Positions 45,202 to 54,977 are shown, numbered from the stretch's first letter. The stretch: 64,000 nucleotides of DNA from Azospirillum cavernae (GCF_003590795.1 NZ_QYUL01000001.1:1629001-1693000), one strand, 5' to 3'. Numbers and translations: made by a program. The notes: generated by a model from the sequence alone, not told the origin.

Positions 45202-45532
45202 TCCCTATCTAATCAAAAGCCGTGCCAAGCGTCACGGCGCCGCCACACTGACCCAAAATCCGGCCATTCCTGCGGAGTCGCCCCCTCCGCACCAGCCCCG
45301 ATCATTCGTTCACAAAGGTTCTCTCCTGCGATGACTTGCCTTCTTTTCGGGCATTCCGGCATCACAAAAGACAACAGCCTGTGAACAGGGTCCATATGTT
45401 GCGGCGATGTAACATATTTTTGGGATCGACACGAAACAAAAAACCCGTGCCGCCCGTCAATTCGTTGCTTTCATATCGCAACGCACCGACACGCAACACG
45501 GGTGTGCTCAATCCATGGGCAGAGGCCGCCAA
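45202..45532 (-). terminator. Intergenic region with branched terminator-like structure
   Basis: 331 bases between two receptor genes. On the minus strand ACCCGTG pairs with CACGGGT and is followed by a T6 run (plus-strand AAAAAA at 45437-45444). Inside the long loop CGTTGC pairs with GCAACG. This could terminate the 45533-46843 receptor gene. The rest (45202-45430) likely holds the promoter of the Cache receptor; nothing else is seen. Confidence 0.4.
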
Positions 45533-46843
45533 TCAGGCGGCGCGGCCCATCTCATCCAGGAAGGTCTGAACATCGCGGGTCAGGCCATCCGCCTCGACCG
45601 CCATCCGTTCGGACGCGGCGAACACCGCGTGCGCGGCGCCGCTGGTGCGGCTGGCCGCTTCGGTGACGTCGCGGATGTCGTTGGACACCGTCCGGGTGCC
45701 CGCCGCCGCCTGTTCCATGTTGGCGACGATCTCGTGAACCGCCGCGCCTTGTTGCTCGATCCCGGCGCTGATGCCGCCCGCGATGCCGTTGATCGTGTGA
45801 ATGGTGCGGCCAATGCCAAGAATGGAGCCGACCGCTTGATCGGTGGAGTTTTGAATCCCGGCGATCTGGCTGGCGATGTCGCCGGTCGCCTTGGCCGTCT
45901 GGTCGGCCAGCCGTTTGACCTCGTTCGCCACCACGGCGAAGCCCTTGCCGGCGTCGCCCGCGCGGGCCGCCTCGATGGTGGCGTTCAGCGCCAACAGGTT
46001 GGTCTGGCTGGCGATGTCGTTGATGAGGGTGACGACCTCGCCCACCGTGCGCGCGGCACCGGACAGTTGCGCCACCAGCGCGTTGGAGCGTTCCGCCTCG
46101 CCCGCCGCGCCTTCGGCCACCTTGGCGATTTCCTCGACCTGCCGGGCGATTTCACCGATGGAGGCCGACAATTGTTCCGTCGCCGCCGCGACGCTGCCGA
46201 CGTTGGAGCCGGTCTGCGCCGCTGTGGACGCGACGGAGGAGGCCTTGGCGCAGGCCTGATCGGCGTCCTGCTCCATGGTCCGCGCCGACAGCTCCAACTG
46301 GTGGGCGGTGTCCGCCACCTCGGTGCAGACGCGCTTGATCTGCCCCTCGAACCGGGCGGCGACCCCGGCGAAGCCCGCCACCTTTTTGGAAATGCTGTCG
46401 GTCGCCGCGTTGATGGTGCGGCTGGCGTGCAGGAAGCCGCCCTGCATGCCGCGCTCAACAATGCGGCGGAAGTATTTGTGTTCCGAAACGCACTTCATCG
46501 AGGCGGTCGCCTCGCGCACGAAGGCGTCGGTGCGGTCGATGGCGTCGTTGGTGGCGTGCATCAACTCGCCCAACGGGCCGCCTTCGCGGATGCCGATGAC
46601 GCGGGCCTCGAAATCGCCCCGCGCCACCGCGCGGTTGACCTCGACCAATTGCGCCACCGCCGCGCCGCTGCGGTTCAGAAACAGCCCAGCCCCGGCCAGC
46701 GCCGCCAAAGCCCCGACGCCGAAGCCAAGACGCAGCGCGCCGCCGCCAAAGCCGATGGCGTCGGCCAGAAGCGGGACGACCAGAAGAGCGGCGGCCAGAG
46801 CGGTGCAGGCGGCGGCCTTAAAGAGAGAAGACGAATTCGTCAT
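45533..46843 (-). CDS. Methyl-accepting chemotaxis protein lacking a large periplasmic domain
   Basis: 436 residues. Two adjacent N-terminal membrane helices (about 8-30 and 38-55) have almost no periplasmic loop. A HAMP-like segment follows ([17 protein letters not shown]), then a second helical input segment and the MCP domain with [24 protein letters not shown]. This is the shape of Aer-type receptors after removal of the PAS domain. Its start lies 26 bases inside the preceding PAS gene, so the PAS protein is likely its sensor in trans. Confidence 0.9.
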   Translation of the reverse strand: MTNSSSLFKAAACTALAAALLVVPLLADAIGFGGGALRLGFGVGALAALAGAGLFLNRSGAAVAQLVEVNRAVARGDFEARVIGIREGGPLGELMHATNDAIDRTDAFVREATASMKCVSEHKYFRRIVERGMQGGFLHASRTINAATDSISKKVAGFAGVAARFEGQIKRVCTEVADTAHQLELSARTMEQDADQACAKASSVASTAAQTGSNVGSVAAATEQLSASIGEIARQVEEIAKVAEGAAGEAERSNALVAQLSGAARTVGEVVTLINDIASQTNLLALNATIEAARAGDAGKGFAVVANEVKRLADQTAKATGDIASQIAGIQNSTDQAVGSILGIGRTIHTINGIAGGISAGIEQQGAAVHEIVANMEQAAAGTRTVSNDIRDVTEAASRTSGAAHAVFAASERMAVEADGLTRDVQTFLDEMGRAA

Positions 46844-47342
46844 ACCCGATCCCCTTCTCGGTCAGCAGCCCGACCACCGTGGCGAAGCCCGCCGCCATGC
46901 CCTGTTTGCGGTCGGCGTGGCTGTTTTCAATGTCCAGCAGCGTGCGGTACAGCGGCACGACCTTGTCCACCGCCGAACGGTCCGGAACCCGGCGGGAGGA
47001 ATGGTAGCCGATCACACGCCCGCCCGCGTCAAAGCTGGGCGTCACATGGGCGAAGACCCAGTAATGATCGCCGTTGCGCGCCCGATTGATGACGTAAGCG
47101 AAGATTTCCTGCTTGGCTTCCAGCGTGTCCCACAACAGCTTGAAGACACAGCGCGGCATGGCCGGGTGACGCACGATGGAGTGCGGCGCGCCCATCAACT
47201 CCGCCTCGCCATACCCGGCGACGCGCTGGAACACCCGGTTGGCGTAGGTGATCCGCCCTTTCAAATCGGTTTTGGAAACGATGACCTCATCGGCGTCGAA
47301 AAACCGCTCCACCCCCGTCAGGGGAACATCCTGTCGTGCCAT
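46818..47342 (-). CDS. PAS-domain protein, Aer-like sensor half
   Basis: 174 residues. The PAS domain (about 10-125) has the Aer-type sequence [44 protein letters not shown] and [28 protein letters not shown], consistent with FAD-binding Aer PAS domains. The C-terminal ~40 residues are helical. It overlaps the start of the MCP gene by 26 bases in a different frame. Together the two genes encode the parts of an aerotaxis receptor that is a single chain in E. coli. Confidence 0.88.
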   Translation of the reverse strand: MARQDVPLTGVERFFDADEVIVSKTDLKGRITYANRVFQRVAGYGEAELMGAPHSIVRHPAMPRCVFKLLWDTLEAKQEIFAYVINRARNGDHYWVFAHVTPSFDAGGRVIGYHSSRRVPDRSAVDKVVPLYRTLLDIENSHADRKQGMAAGFATVVGLLTEKGIGYDEFVFSL

Positions 47343-47586
47343 CGTCCCTGCCGATTCCTAGGCCCCCCAAAGGGGTCCGTCTGGTGAAATCCGTCCAGCA
47401 GCCTGCAAAAACCGAACGAAAGGTTGTGCAAAGAATGCAGTTCTTCGAGCGTCCAACCGCGTGGACACCGAAACAAATGCCAATCTAAAGAGACGGGAGG
47501 TTTCAGAAAAGATGAAACTTGTTGCTGCGCTGAAATATCCAGGGAGCGAATCTGTCGCGGATTTTACACAATAACCTTTTGTAAGG

Positions 47587-48954
47587 TCATTCCGGCGGAT
47601 ATGGCACCGTCAAAACCCGGCCAATCGGCGGATTTTCAACCTCAACCACGCTGCCGTCGGGCCAGCGCACTTCGATCCGCTCAACCTCATGGCACGGCCC
47701 CAAACCGAAATGGGCGACCGGCTCGCCCTGGCACAGATAGCCCGATCCGGCGCAAACGATCCGGCGTTGCCGCCGCCCCTGCGCGACACAACTCACCATG
47801 GCGCCGCGCGCCGGGGCGCCATAGGGGGTCAAGGGCATGACGCGCAACCACCCATGATGATTCGCTTCCGGCCGGAAAATGGACAGCGGTTGCGCCGTTC
47901 CGTCGCCATGCGCCAGAACCAGCTCCAGGCGGCCATCGCCGTCGATGTCCACCGCCACCGCGCCGGTTCCCGACCCCTTCGGTTCGGCGGCGTCGCCCAA
48001 CGGCAGTTCCTGCCATGATTCCTCGCGCCAGCCAAACAGGCGGTTCGGCTCACCCTGGGTGTGGAAGAACAGCTCCTCATAGCCGTCATTGTCGAAATCG
48101 GCGACCACCACCGTCGTCACCCGCCCCGGCATCGACAGATCGCCTTCGGCCAGATCGACGAAGCCGCCACCCGAGCGCTGCTGAAACAAGCGCTGCGCGC
48201 CGTCCCAACCGCCGATCAACAGACCGAACAGCCCGTCGCCATCGGCGTCGATCGCCGCCACCGCCCGGTTGGGGGCGCGGGAATCGGCGATTCCCCGCTC
48301 CTCGGCGATTTCCTCGAAATTGCCGTCGCCCAGATTGCGGAAAAGCTGATTGGGGCCGCCGTCGTTCAGAACCACCAGATCCATGCGGTCGGAGACGATG
48401 GGCAGCCCCGCCACCCCGCGCGCGGCGACGATGACGTCCAACCCAGCCTCTTCCGCCCCATCCTCCAGACGGCCCCGGCGGCTCAGCTCCAGCAGACGCA
48501 GCGGCCCGCCGTCGGTCGCCACCACAAAGCCGTAACGACCATGGCCGAAGCGGTCGAGCGCCGCCACCGCGCGCGCCGCCGTCCGATTGCCCGCCGCCGC
48601 GTTTTCCGGTTGCCCCAACAGGTCGAGCCAATGTTTGCCAAAGCAGGCGAACAGCCGATCCGCCACGTCCTTTGGCCCGCTGGCCTGATCGGAATTGACG
48701 ACATACAGCTCTTCCCGGCCATCGCCGTCGATGTCGGCGGCGGCCAGCCCGATGGCGCAGCCGGTCGGGTCGGCCAGCAGCGGCCCGGCGACGTCCACCA
48801 GACGGGCGCCGTCCCATTTCAAAACCAGATTGTGGGTGCGGTATCCGGCCACCACCAGCTCGAACACGCCATCCCCGTCAAGATCGACCACCGCGACGCC
48901 GTTCGACAGACGCGGCGGGTTGACGGGCAGCAGCGACGAGCAGTCGATGAACAT
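47587..48954 (-). CDS. CRTAC1-type FG-GAP/VCBS repeat protein with ASPIC/UnbV C-terminus
   Basis: 455 residues. Several FG-GAP/VCBS repeats with Ca-binding loops of the type DLDGDG, DIDGDG, DADGDG and DFDNDG spread through the first 340 residues form a beta-propeller-like array. The C-terminal ASPIC/UnbV region contains YGAPARGAMVSCVAQGRRQRR, CAGSGYLCQGEPVAHFGLGP and VRWPDGSVVEVENPP. Such proteins are usually extracellular adhesion or matrix proteins, but no signal peptide is seen here. GAGGG before ATG 48954 favours this start over ATG 48966. A perfect 12-bp hairpin lies just upstream. Confidence 0.85.
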   Translation of the reverse strand: MFIDCSSLLPVNPPRLSNGVAVVDLDGDGVFELVVAGYRTHNLVLKWDGARLVDVAGPLLADPTGCAIGLAAADIDGDGREELYVVNSDQASGPKDVADRLFACFGKHWLDLLGQPENAAAGNRTAARAVAALDRFGHGRYGFVVATDGGPLRLLELSRRGRLEDGAEEAGLDVIVAARGVAGLPIVSDRMDLVVLNDGGPNQLFRNLGDGNFEEIAEERGIADSRAPNRAVAAIDADGDGLFGLLIGGWDGAQRLFQQRSGGGFVDLAEGDLSMPGRVTTVVVADFDNDGYEELFFHTQGEPNRLFGWREESWQELPLGDAAEPKGSGTGAVAVDIDGDGRLELVLAHGDGTAQPLSIFRPEANHHGWLRVMPLTPYGAPARGAMVSCVAQGRRQRRIVCAGSGYLCQGEPVAHFGLGPCHEVERIEVRWPDGSVVEVENPPIGRVLTVPYPPE

Positions 48955-48973
48955 CGGAACCCTCATTGTCCGA

Positions 48974-49000
48974 TGACGCCATCCAAGATGGCGTCATCCC
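48974..49000. promoter_or_regulatory. Perfect 12-bp inverted repeat just upstream of the FG-GAP gene
   Basis: GATGACGCCATC (48974-48985) and GATGGCGTCATC (48989-49000) form a perfect hairpin with a three-base loop, 19 bases before the FG-GAP gene start on the minus strand. It could be a transcript-leader structure, an operator, or a terminator remnant; the sequence does not decide. Confidence 0.5.
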
Positions 49001-49144
49001 GTTGACCGCGCGCCGCGATGCAGAGCCTTGTCCCGATTGGTCTTTCACAGCGCGTCGTTCGTAAATACCGCGTCCGGCGTCCCCCGTAAACCCAGACGGA
49101 GGGCGTGGTCCGGCGACGCCGCGTCCCGCGCCCGTTTCCAGGCA

Positions 49145-49194
49145 TGAAAAAACCCTGCGTCCGGTCCACGCGGCGCGCGGCGGAACGCAGGGTT
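49145..49194 (-). terminator. Rho-independent terminator of the min operon
   Basis: Read on the minus strand, AACCCTGCGT (49185-49194) pairs with ACGCAGGGTT (49151-49160), followed by a T6 run (plus-strand A run at 49146-49152). It lies 40 bases beyond the minE stop. Confidence 0.8.
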
Positions 49195-49233
49195 GCAAAC
49201 ACCCAACCGAGTTCGGCTCAGCGGCGCTTCTGG

Positions 49234-49620
49234 TCAGTGGCGCTTCTTGACGCCGCCATTGGTCAGCGGGCCGTTGGCGGCCAGCTTGTCATCCTCGTCA
49301 TCCTGGTCCGCGCTGGCCGACGGCTTCAGATCGGGCTTCTTGACGGCGGCCATCGCCGACTTCAGTTGCTCGCGCGCCGGAAGCTCGATGTTGAGTTCCA
49401 GGGTGGAGCAATCGCCGCCACGGTCCAGCTTCACCTCGACCTTGTTCTGGTCGATGTCGATGTATTTGGCGATCACCGCCAACAGCTCTTGCTGGAGCAT
49501 CGGCAGGTAATCCGGCCCGGTCCGCCCGGCGCGCTCATGCGCCATGACGATCTGCAAGCGCTCCTTGGCCTGCACCGCCGACGGCCGGGGGGCCGAGCGG
49601 AAAAAGCTGAAGATGCTCAT
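49234..49620 (-). CDS. minE: Cell division topological specificity factor MinE
   Basis: 128 residues. N-terminal MSIFSFFRSAPRPSAVQAKERLQIVMAHERAG carries the membrane-targeting and MinD-activating segment. PDYLPMLQQELLAVIAKYIDIDQNKVEVKLDRGGDCSTLELNIELP is the dimerisation domain. The last ~40 residues (SASADQDDEDDKLAANGPLTNGGVKKRH) exceed the usual ~87-residue protein and look disordered. It drives pole-to-pole Min oscillation. The start overlaps the minD stop (ATGA). Confidence 0.95.
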   Translation of the reverse strand: MSIFSFFRSAPRPSAVQAKERLQIVMAHERAGRTGPDYLPMLQQELLAVIAKYIDIDQNKVEVKLDRGGDCSTLELNIELPAREQLKSAMAAVKKPDLKPSASADQDDEDDKLAANGPLTNGGVKKRH

Positions 49621-50432
49621 GCGCTCCTCCGCAGGAGACGGCTGAACAGGCCCTTCTTCTGGGGGCTGACGAAGCGATGTTCGATCTCGTCGCCCAGGAA
49701 ACGGCCAACCGCGTCGGTGTAAGCCTGACCGGCGTTCGACGCCTCGTCCAAAATCACCGGCATGCCGACGTTCGACGCGCGCAGCACCGCCTGGCTTTCC
49801 GGGATCACGCCGAGCAGCGGAATGGCGAGGATCTCCAGCACGTCGTCGACCTTCAGCATCTCGCCGCGCTCCACCCGTTCCGGGTCGTAGCGGGTCAGCA
49901 AAAGCTGCTGCGTCACCGGCTCCAACCCCTGCTCCGCCCGGCGCGAGCGCGAGGCCAGCACGCCGAGGATGCGGTCGCTGTCGCGCACCGACGACACTTC
50001 CGGGTTGGTGACGATGATGGCGTGATCGGCGAAATAGAGCGACATCAACGCCCCGCGCTCGATGCCCGCCGGGCTGTCGCACAGGATGTAGTCGAACTCC
50101 TTCGACAGATCGTTCAGGACGCGCTCCACGCCGGCGGGGGTCAGCGCGTCCTTGTCGCGGGTCTGCGAGGTCGGCAGGATGTACAGATTGTCGATCCGCT
50201 TGTCCTTGATCAGCGCCTGGCTCAGCTTGGCTTCGCCGTTGATGACGTTGATGAAGTCGAAGACGACCCGGCGTTCGCAGCCCATGACGAGATCGAGGTT
50301 GCGCAGACCAACGTCGAAATCGATGACGACCGTCTTGAAACCGCGCAAGGCCAACCCGGTTGCGAACGCGGCGGACGAGGTCGTCTTGCCGACACCGCCC
50401 TTGCCGGAGGTCATGACGATGATCTTGCTCAA
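49617..50432 (-). CDS. minD: Septum site-determining ATPase MinD
   Basis: 271 residues. Deviant Walker A GKGGVGKTT near the N-terminus, VIDFDVGLRNLDLVMGCERRVVFD, DYILCDSPAGIERGA (Walker B region), and a C-terminal amphipathic membrane-targeting helix (KKGLFSRLLRRS). It recruits MinC and MinE to the membrane. GGGAGAGG five bases before TTG 50432 gives the normal LSKIIV N-terminus; ATG 50447 is the alternative start and would add five residues. Confidence 0.95.
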   Translation of the reverse strand: MSKIIVMTSGKGGVGKTTSSAAFATGLALRGFKTVVIDFDVGLRNLDLVMGCERRVVFDFINVINGEAKLSQALIKDKRIDNLYILPTSQTRDKDALTPAGVERVLNDLSKEFDYILCDSPAGIERGALMSLYFADHAIIVTNPEVSSVRDSDRILGVLASRSRRAEQGLEPVTQQLLLTRYDPERVERGEMLKVDDVLEILAIPLLGVIPESQAVLRASNVGMPVILDEASNAGQAYTDAVGRFLGDEIEHRFVSPQKKGLFSRLLRRSA

Positions 50433-50481
50433 CGGAGCCTCTCCCATAATCCCAAAGTTGCCAACACCAAAACCCTGTCGC

Positions 50482-51231
50482 TCAGACCGTCTTCAGCAGG
50501 TCCATGCGCAAAACCCCTTCACGCAGGAAAACCTGCACCGGCTTCTTGAAAAAGTCACTGCCGATGTCTTCGCTGACGCGGTAAATCCCTGCGACAGAGA
50601 CGACCTCGGCCTCCAGGCTGTGGCAGAACACGCGGGCGTTGATGTCGCCCGACACCCCGGCCAGCGCCCGACCGCGCAGCGCGCCATACACGTGAATGTT
50701 GCCGTCGGCCAGCAGCTCCGCCCCCGGCGACACCGACGCCGTGATGATGAGGTCGGTCTTTTCGGCGTAAACCTGCATGCCGGAGCGCACCGGCTCCGTC
50801 ACCACGACGGCCGGACGGTGCACCACCTCGATCGTGACCGTCGCCGCCGGGTTGGCGGCGCGCGGGTCCGGTCCCTTGGCGACCTCCAGCTTGGCGGCGC
50901 GCCCGGTCGGCATCGGCGTCAGACCGGCGGCGAGCGCGGCCTCCTGCACCGGACGAGGGCCACCTTGGAAGCCGACCGGCAGCAGATGATGCGCCCGCAC
51001 CTGCGCCACAAAGGCGGCGAGATCGAAGACCACCGTGTCCGGCAGCTCATCGAAATCCAGCACGACGGGGGCGTTGCGGAAGAAATTCGGCGCCTGCCGA
51101 ACCTTCACGTTCAACTGCGGGAAAAAATCTTGGGAATTCGGAGCGTTGACCTTCAACACCATCATGGTGAAGGAATTGCCCCGCAACTGGAACGGCGCGT
51201 CCCGTTCGGCAACCTGATTGGCGCTGCTCAC
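50482..51231 (-). CDS. minC: Septum site-determining protein MinC
   Basis: 249 residues from GTG 51231, which has GGGAAGG six bases upstream. The N-terminal MinC domain (FQLRGNSFTMMVLKV...FFRNAPVVLDFDELPD) and the C-terminal beta-helical domain (VRSGMQVYAEKTDLIITASVSPGAELLADGNIHVYGALRGRALAGVSGD, RVFCHSLEAEVVSVAGIYR) are joined by a Pro/Ala-rich linker. It inhibits FtsZ assembly away from midcell. First gene of minCDE; an upstream ATG at 51330 would add an unlikely Arg-rich extension. Confidence 0.95.
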   Translation of the reverse strand: MSSANQVAERDAPFQLRGNSFTMMVLKVNAPNSQDFFPQLNVKVRQAPNFFRNAPVVLDFDELPDTVVFDLAAFVAQVRAHHLLPVGFQGGPRPVQEAALAAGLTPMPTGRAAKLEVAKGPDPRAANPAATVTIEVVHRPAVVVTEPVRSGMQVYAEKTDLIITASVSPGAELLADGNIHVYGALRGRALAGVSGDINARVFCHSLEAEVVSVAGIYRVSEDIGSDFFKKPVQVFLREGVLRMDLLKTV

Positions 51232-51540
51232 CGCTGCCTTCCCGTCTGTTCCTGCCGACCCGACCCGCTCATGCCACCCCACCCGACCCGCCACCCGAAC
51301 GGGTGATCTTCGGTCTTCAATCTTTTGCACATCGTTGGTGACGGCGACGACGCGTCGGCGTCCCGACTTCTAGCCGTCCGCCCGGCCTTGGTTCAAGCGA
51401 ATCCCACCGCAAGGACGGCATCGCCCAGAATCAACGCCGAAAATCCCCATTGCGCCGAATAGTAGCCAATGCCGCCGCTTGCGGCAAAGCCTTTCGCCCG
51501 CCGCCGCCGCGCCCAACCGCCCAGCCTGTGGCGTGTCCGC

Positions 51541-51558
51541 CACACCACATATGGTGTG
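51541..51558. promoter_or_regulatory. 18-bp palindrome, candidate operator
   Basis: CACACCA and TGGTGTG flank CATA in perfect dyad symmetry within an otherwise gene-free region between minC and the phoH-like gene. An A/T-rich patch (GAATATTT) follows directly, as expected near a promoter. Confidence 0.4.
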
Positions 51559-51810
51559 AATATTTCGAGTCATGCGCAATTCCATCTGGCGCGCCGCCCG
51601 CTCCGCGCTCATCCTGCGCCTCAGTGGGTCGCCACGACGACGAGGGTCATTTGCGCCTGTGTCCGCTCAAACGAGACCGCAAGTCTCTTCCGCCCGCAGG
51701 GGCCAGCGCAACGGCGGCCCTTCGCCGTCACCGCGCGACGGCAGAGTTCCCCCGTCCCTCAAAACTCCTTCGTCCCGCAGCGCCCGCCATCCAGCATCGT
51801 CGATCAACGA

Positions 51811-51836
51811 ACCTCCCACCGTCGGGAGGTTTTTTT
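51811..51836 (+). terminator. Rho-independent terminator without an assigned gene
   Basis: ACCTCCC (51811-51817) pairs with GGGAGGT (51824-51830) around ACCGTC, followed by seven T residues. It lies 44 bases upstream of the phoH-like start codon. Confidence 0.8.
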
Positions 51837-51879
51837 GTGCCCGGAATCAGCGCCACCCCCACTGTCGAGGAGACGCGTC

Positions 51880-52632
51880 ATGGCCAAACGTTCGAGCAAA
51901 GCGATCGCCAGCACACCGGCGTCCACACGGGATGAATCGACCGTCCTCCCCCTGTTCCCCAGCCGGTCCGGCTGGGATCCGCTGGCCGGAGAGGAGCGGC
52001 GCGACCAAAGCTATCTGCGCACGGTCAAGCCGCAGAACGCGAATCAGAAGGCGCTGATGGACGCCATCGCCACCCACAATCTGGTGGTCGCCCTGGGTCC
52101 GGCGGGGACCGGCAAGACCTATTTGGCGATCTCGGCGGCGGTCGAGGCGTTGGAGGAGGGCAGCGTCGACCGCATCGTCCTCTCCCGCCCGGCGCTGGAA
52201 GCGGGCGAGAGCATCGGCTATCTGCCCGGCGACATGCACGAAAAGATGGCGCCCTTCCTGCGCCCGCTGACCGACGCGCTGTCCGACCGGATGGGAGCCA
52301 AGCGCCTGCGCGCCCTGATGGCCGAGGGAACCATCGAGGTCGCCCCGATTGGCTACATGCGCGGACGGACGCTGAACAACGCCTTCGTCGTGATCGACGA
52401 GGCCCAGAACTGCACCTATTCCCAAATCAAGATGCTGCTGACCCGGTTGGGCTGGCATTCCACCATGGTTTTGACCGGCGACCCCGACCAGACCGACCTG
52501 CTCGACAATTTGTCCGGTCTGGCCGACATCGCCCGGCGGCTGGAAGCGGTGGAGGGAATCGCGGTCGCTCGCCTGACGGAAAAGGACATCGTCCGTCACC
52601 CCTTGGTCGCCAGCATGCTGACCGTTTTGTAA
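51880..52632 (+). CDS. PhoH-like P-loop ATPase
   Basis: 250 residues. Walker A ALGPAGTGKTYLA, SRPALEAGESIGYLPGDMHEKMAPFLRPL typical of PhoH/PhoH-L, EVAPIGYMRGRTLNNAFVVIDEAQN (Walker B), and TGDPDQTDLLDNLSGLAD. PhoH-type proteins are ATPases linked to RNA metabolism. Here the protein has no N-terminal KH or PIN domain, only a ~50-residue disordered front. GAGGAG precedes ATG 51880. It stands alone; ybeY and other usual phoH neighbours are absent, so this is likely a second, PhoH-like paralogue. Confidence 0.93.
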   Translation: MAKRSSKAIASTPASTRDESTVLPLFPSRSGWDPLAGEERRDQSYLRTVKPQNANQKALMDAIATHNLVVALGPAGTGKTYLAISAAVEALEEGSVDRIVLSRPALEAGESIGYLPGDMHEKMAPFLRPLTDALSDRMGAKRLRALMAEGTIEVAPIGYMRGRTLNNAFVVIDEAQNCTYSQIKMLLTRLGWHSTMVLTGDPDQTDLLDNLSGLADIARRLEAVEGIAVARLTEKDIVRHPLVASMLTVL

Positions 52633-52832
52633 CAAAAAATTGAATCGGCGCGCGGGTTTGGAATGAAGCCATCGCCGCGCGCCAACAAACGCACGTCGCC
52701 GTGTGTTTTTGATGCGTGACTCCGGAAAAAATCAGTCCAGCAAACGATACGTCTTGACGAGCATAGGGGTGACGGCAAAAGTCACAAAAATTTTATGCAA
52801 ATGACAGATTTGTGACCGGAGGACCGTTGGCC

Positions 52833-54977
52833 GTGTTTGAGCGCATCAGCATCAAGGGCAAAATCGGGGTGATTCTGGCGGCCGCCGGCGTCGGGCTTCT
52901 CCTGGTCGCCATCGTCAGCCTGCTCGGGCTGCGAAGCGAAATGATGGCCGACCGTCAGGACAAGACCCGCAACGTGGTGGAGGTCGCTCACACCCTGATC
53001 GCCCATTACGAAGCGCAAGAGCGCGCCGGAAGCCTTAGTCGAGACGCTGCCCAGGCGGCGGCCAAAGCGGCTTTGCGGGCGCTGCGTCACGACGGGTCTG
53101 AATATTTCTTCCTAACCGACCTGTCGCCCCGGATGATGATGCACCCGATCAAGCCGGAACTCGACGGCAAGGATCTGTCGCAAGACGCTGACCCGACCGG
53201 GAAAAAGCTGTTCGTCGAGTTCGTCCGCGTGGTCAAGGCCAGTGGGGCCGGATTCGTCGATTACCAATGGCCCAAACCGGGTTTCGCCAAGCCGGCGCCC
53301 AAGCTGTCCTACGTGATGGGCTTCACCCCATGGGGCTGGCTGGTCGGATCGGGCATCTACATCGACGATGTCGACGCCGCGTTCCACGACGCCGCCCTGC
53401 GCTTGGGCGCCATTGGTCTGCTGATCGCTCTGGCGGCGACCCTCGTCGCCCTTCTGGTCAGCCGCGCCATCATCCGCCCGCTGGACGCGATGGGCCGCGT
53501 GATGCAGGCGCTGGCCGATGGCGACAGCGCGGTGACGGTCCCCGACACCGAACGCCGCGACGAAATCGGCGCCATGGCCCGCACGGTCGAGGTGTTCCGC
53601 GTCCAGCAGATCGACCTTGCCCGCCATTGGGAACGGCAACAGATCGACCTGCGCGTCACCGAACAGCGCGCCCGCGCGCTCAAGCGGTTGACGGACCGAT
53701 TCGACGCCACCGTGGCCGACACCATCCGCTCCGTTGGCGCCGCCGTCGGCACGCTGGAAGCCACCGCCCGCAGCCTGTCGTCAACCGCCGACCGCAACCG
53801 GCAGGAGGCGACGTCCGTCGCCACCGCCTCGCAACAGGCGTCCAACAGCGTGCAGACCGTCGCGGCGGCGGCGGAGGAGTTGACCGGCGCCATCGCCGTG
53901 ATTGGCGAGCAGGTCGTCACCTCCTCGACCATCTCCAGCCAAGCCGTCGCCGCGTCGCAACGCGCGGGCGCGCAGATTGACGGGTTGGGCAGCGCGGCCC
54001 AGAAAATCGGCGAGGTCGCCGACTTGATCGCCGGAATCGCCAGCCAGACCAACCTGTTGGCGCTCAACGCCACCATTGAAGCGGCCCGCGCCGGGGAGAT
54101 GGGCAAGGGCTTCGCCGTCGTCGCCGGAGAGGTCAAGAATCTCGCCGGGCAGACGGCCAAGGCCACCGAGGAAATCGGCCTCCACATCGCCCAGGTTCAG
54201 GACGCGACGCGCACCGCCGTGGACGCCATCCGCGACATCGGCGGCATCGTCGCCCGCAACGACGAGATCGGCGCCTCCATCGCCTCCGCCGTCCAGCAGC
54301 AGGGCGCGGCCACCGACGAGATCGCCCGCAGCGCGTCGGACGCCGCCCATGGCGCCCGTCAAGTGTCGGACAGCATCGAAGCGGTGTCCGCCGCCGCGCT
54401 GGACACCGAACGGTCGGCGGAGGAGTTGTTGAACGCGGCGGGCGGTTTGTCGCAACAGGCCGACGCCCTGCGCGGCATGGTCGACGCCTTTCTGGTCAAC
54501 GTCGAGGCGATCAACGCCGCCCCGCTGGTGACGCTGCATGACGGAAAATCCGCCGACGGCGCGGCGGTGTTCATGGCCTGGAGCGACGAGCTGACCGTCG
54601 GCGACGAGGGCATCGACACCGATCACATGATTCTGATCGCTCTGCTGAACGAGGCCGCGTCCCGCATCGCCGAACGGGCCGACCGCGCCGTCCTGACCGC
54701 CGCCATCGAGCGTCTGCTGGCCTACACTGTGCTCCATTTCGAGCAGGAAGAGCGGGTCATGGAGCGCAGCGGCTACCCCGACCAGATCGCCCACAAGGCC
54801 CAGCACGACGCGCTGCGCCAACGCGCCGCCGCCCTGAAGCAGCGGTTGGAAGCTGGGGAGGCTTCGGTCGGCGACGATCTGCTGGCTCTGGTTCGGGAAT
54901 GGCTGTTCGAGCACATCCAACGCTCCGACAAGCGCATCGGCGCGCATCTGGCCCGACAGTCCCGCGCGGCGGCCTAA
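52833..54977 (+). CDS. Cache-HAMP-MCP chemoreceptor with C-terminal hemerythrin domain
   Basis: 714 residues. After a membrane helix (~10-32) comes a single Cache domain (~40-180, [37 protein letters not shown]). A second helix (~190-210) leads into HAMP and the MCP domain with [24 protein letters not shown] complete bacteriohemerythrin occupies ~565-700: [35 protein letters not shown] and [10 protein letters not shown] supply the His/Glu/Asp diiron ligands. The receptor thus combines external small-molecule sensing with internal O2 or redox sensing. Start is uncertain: GTG 52833, TTG 52827 or GTG 52812 share one GGAGG ribosome binding site. Confidence 0.92.
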   Translation: MFERISIKGKIGVILAAAGVGLLLVAIVSLLGLRSEMMADRQDKTRNVVEVAHTLIAHYEAQERAGSLSRDAAQAAAKAALRALRHDGSEYFFLTDLSPRMMMHPIKPELDGKDLSQDADPTGKKLFVEFVRVVKASGAGFVDYQWPKPGFAKPAPKLSYVMGFTPWGWLVGSGIYIDDVDAAFHDAALRLGAIGLLIALAATLVALLVSRAIIRPLDAMGRVMQALADGDSAVTVPDTERRDEIGAMARTVEVFRVQQIDLARHWERQQIDLRVTEQRARALKRLTDRFDATVADTIRSVGAAVGTLEATARSLSSTADRNRQEATSVATASQQASNSVQTVAAAAEELTGAIAVIGEQVVTSSTISSQAVAASQRAGAQIDGLGSAAQKIGEVADLIAGIASQTNLLALNATIEAARAGEMGKGFAVVAGEVKNLAGQTAKATEEIGLHIAQVQDATRTAVDAIRDIGGIVARNDEIGASIASAVQQQGAATDEIARSASDAAHGARQVSDSIEAVSAAALDTERSAEELLNAAGGLSQQADALRGMVDAFLVNVEAINAAPLVTLHDGKSADGAAVFMAWSDELTVGDEGIDTDHMILIALLNEAASRIAERADRAVLTAAIERLLAYTVLHFEQEERVMERSGYPDQIAHKAQHDALRQRAAALKQRLEAGEASVGDDLLALVREWLFEHIQRSDKRIGAHLARQSRAAA

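Larger units (their letters stand above)
51232..51879. other. 648-bp intergenic region with a palindrome and an orphan terminator
   Basis: No gene is recognised. A perfect palindrome with 7-base arms, CACACCA-CATA-TGGTGTG, lies at 51541-51558. A textbook plus-strand terminator lies at 51811-51836, although no plus-strand coding gene ends nearby. This suggests an unrecognised small transcript between about 51560 and 51836, or a leader attenuator of the downstream phoH-like gene. Frames across the region are poor coding candidates. Confidence 0.5.

Noticed and set aside
51572..52057. Plus-strand 161-codon frame overlapping the phoH-like gene start
   Set aside because: Arg/Ser/Pro-rich shadow composition, overlaps the well-supported phoH-like gene and runs through a terminator.
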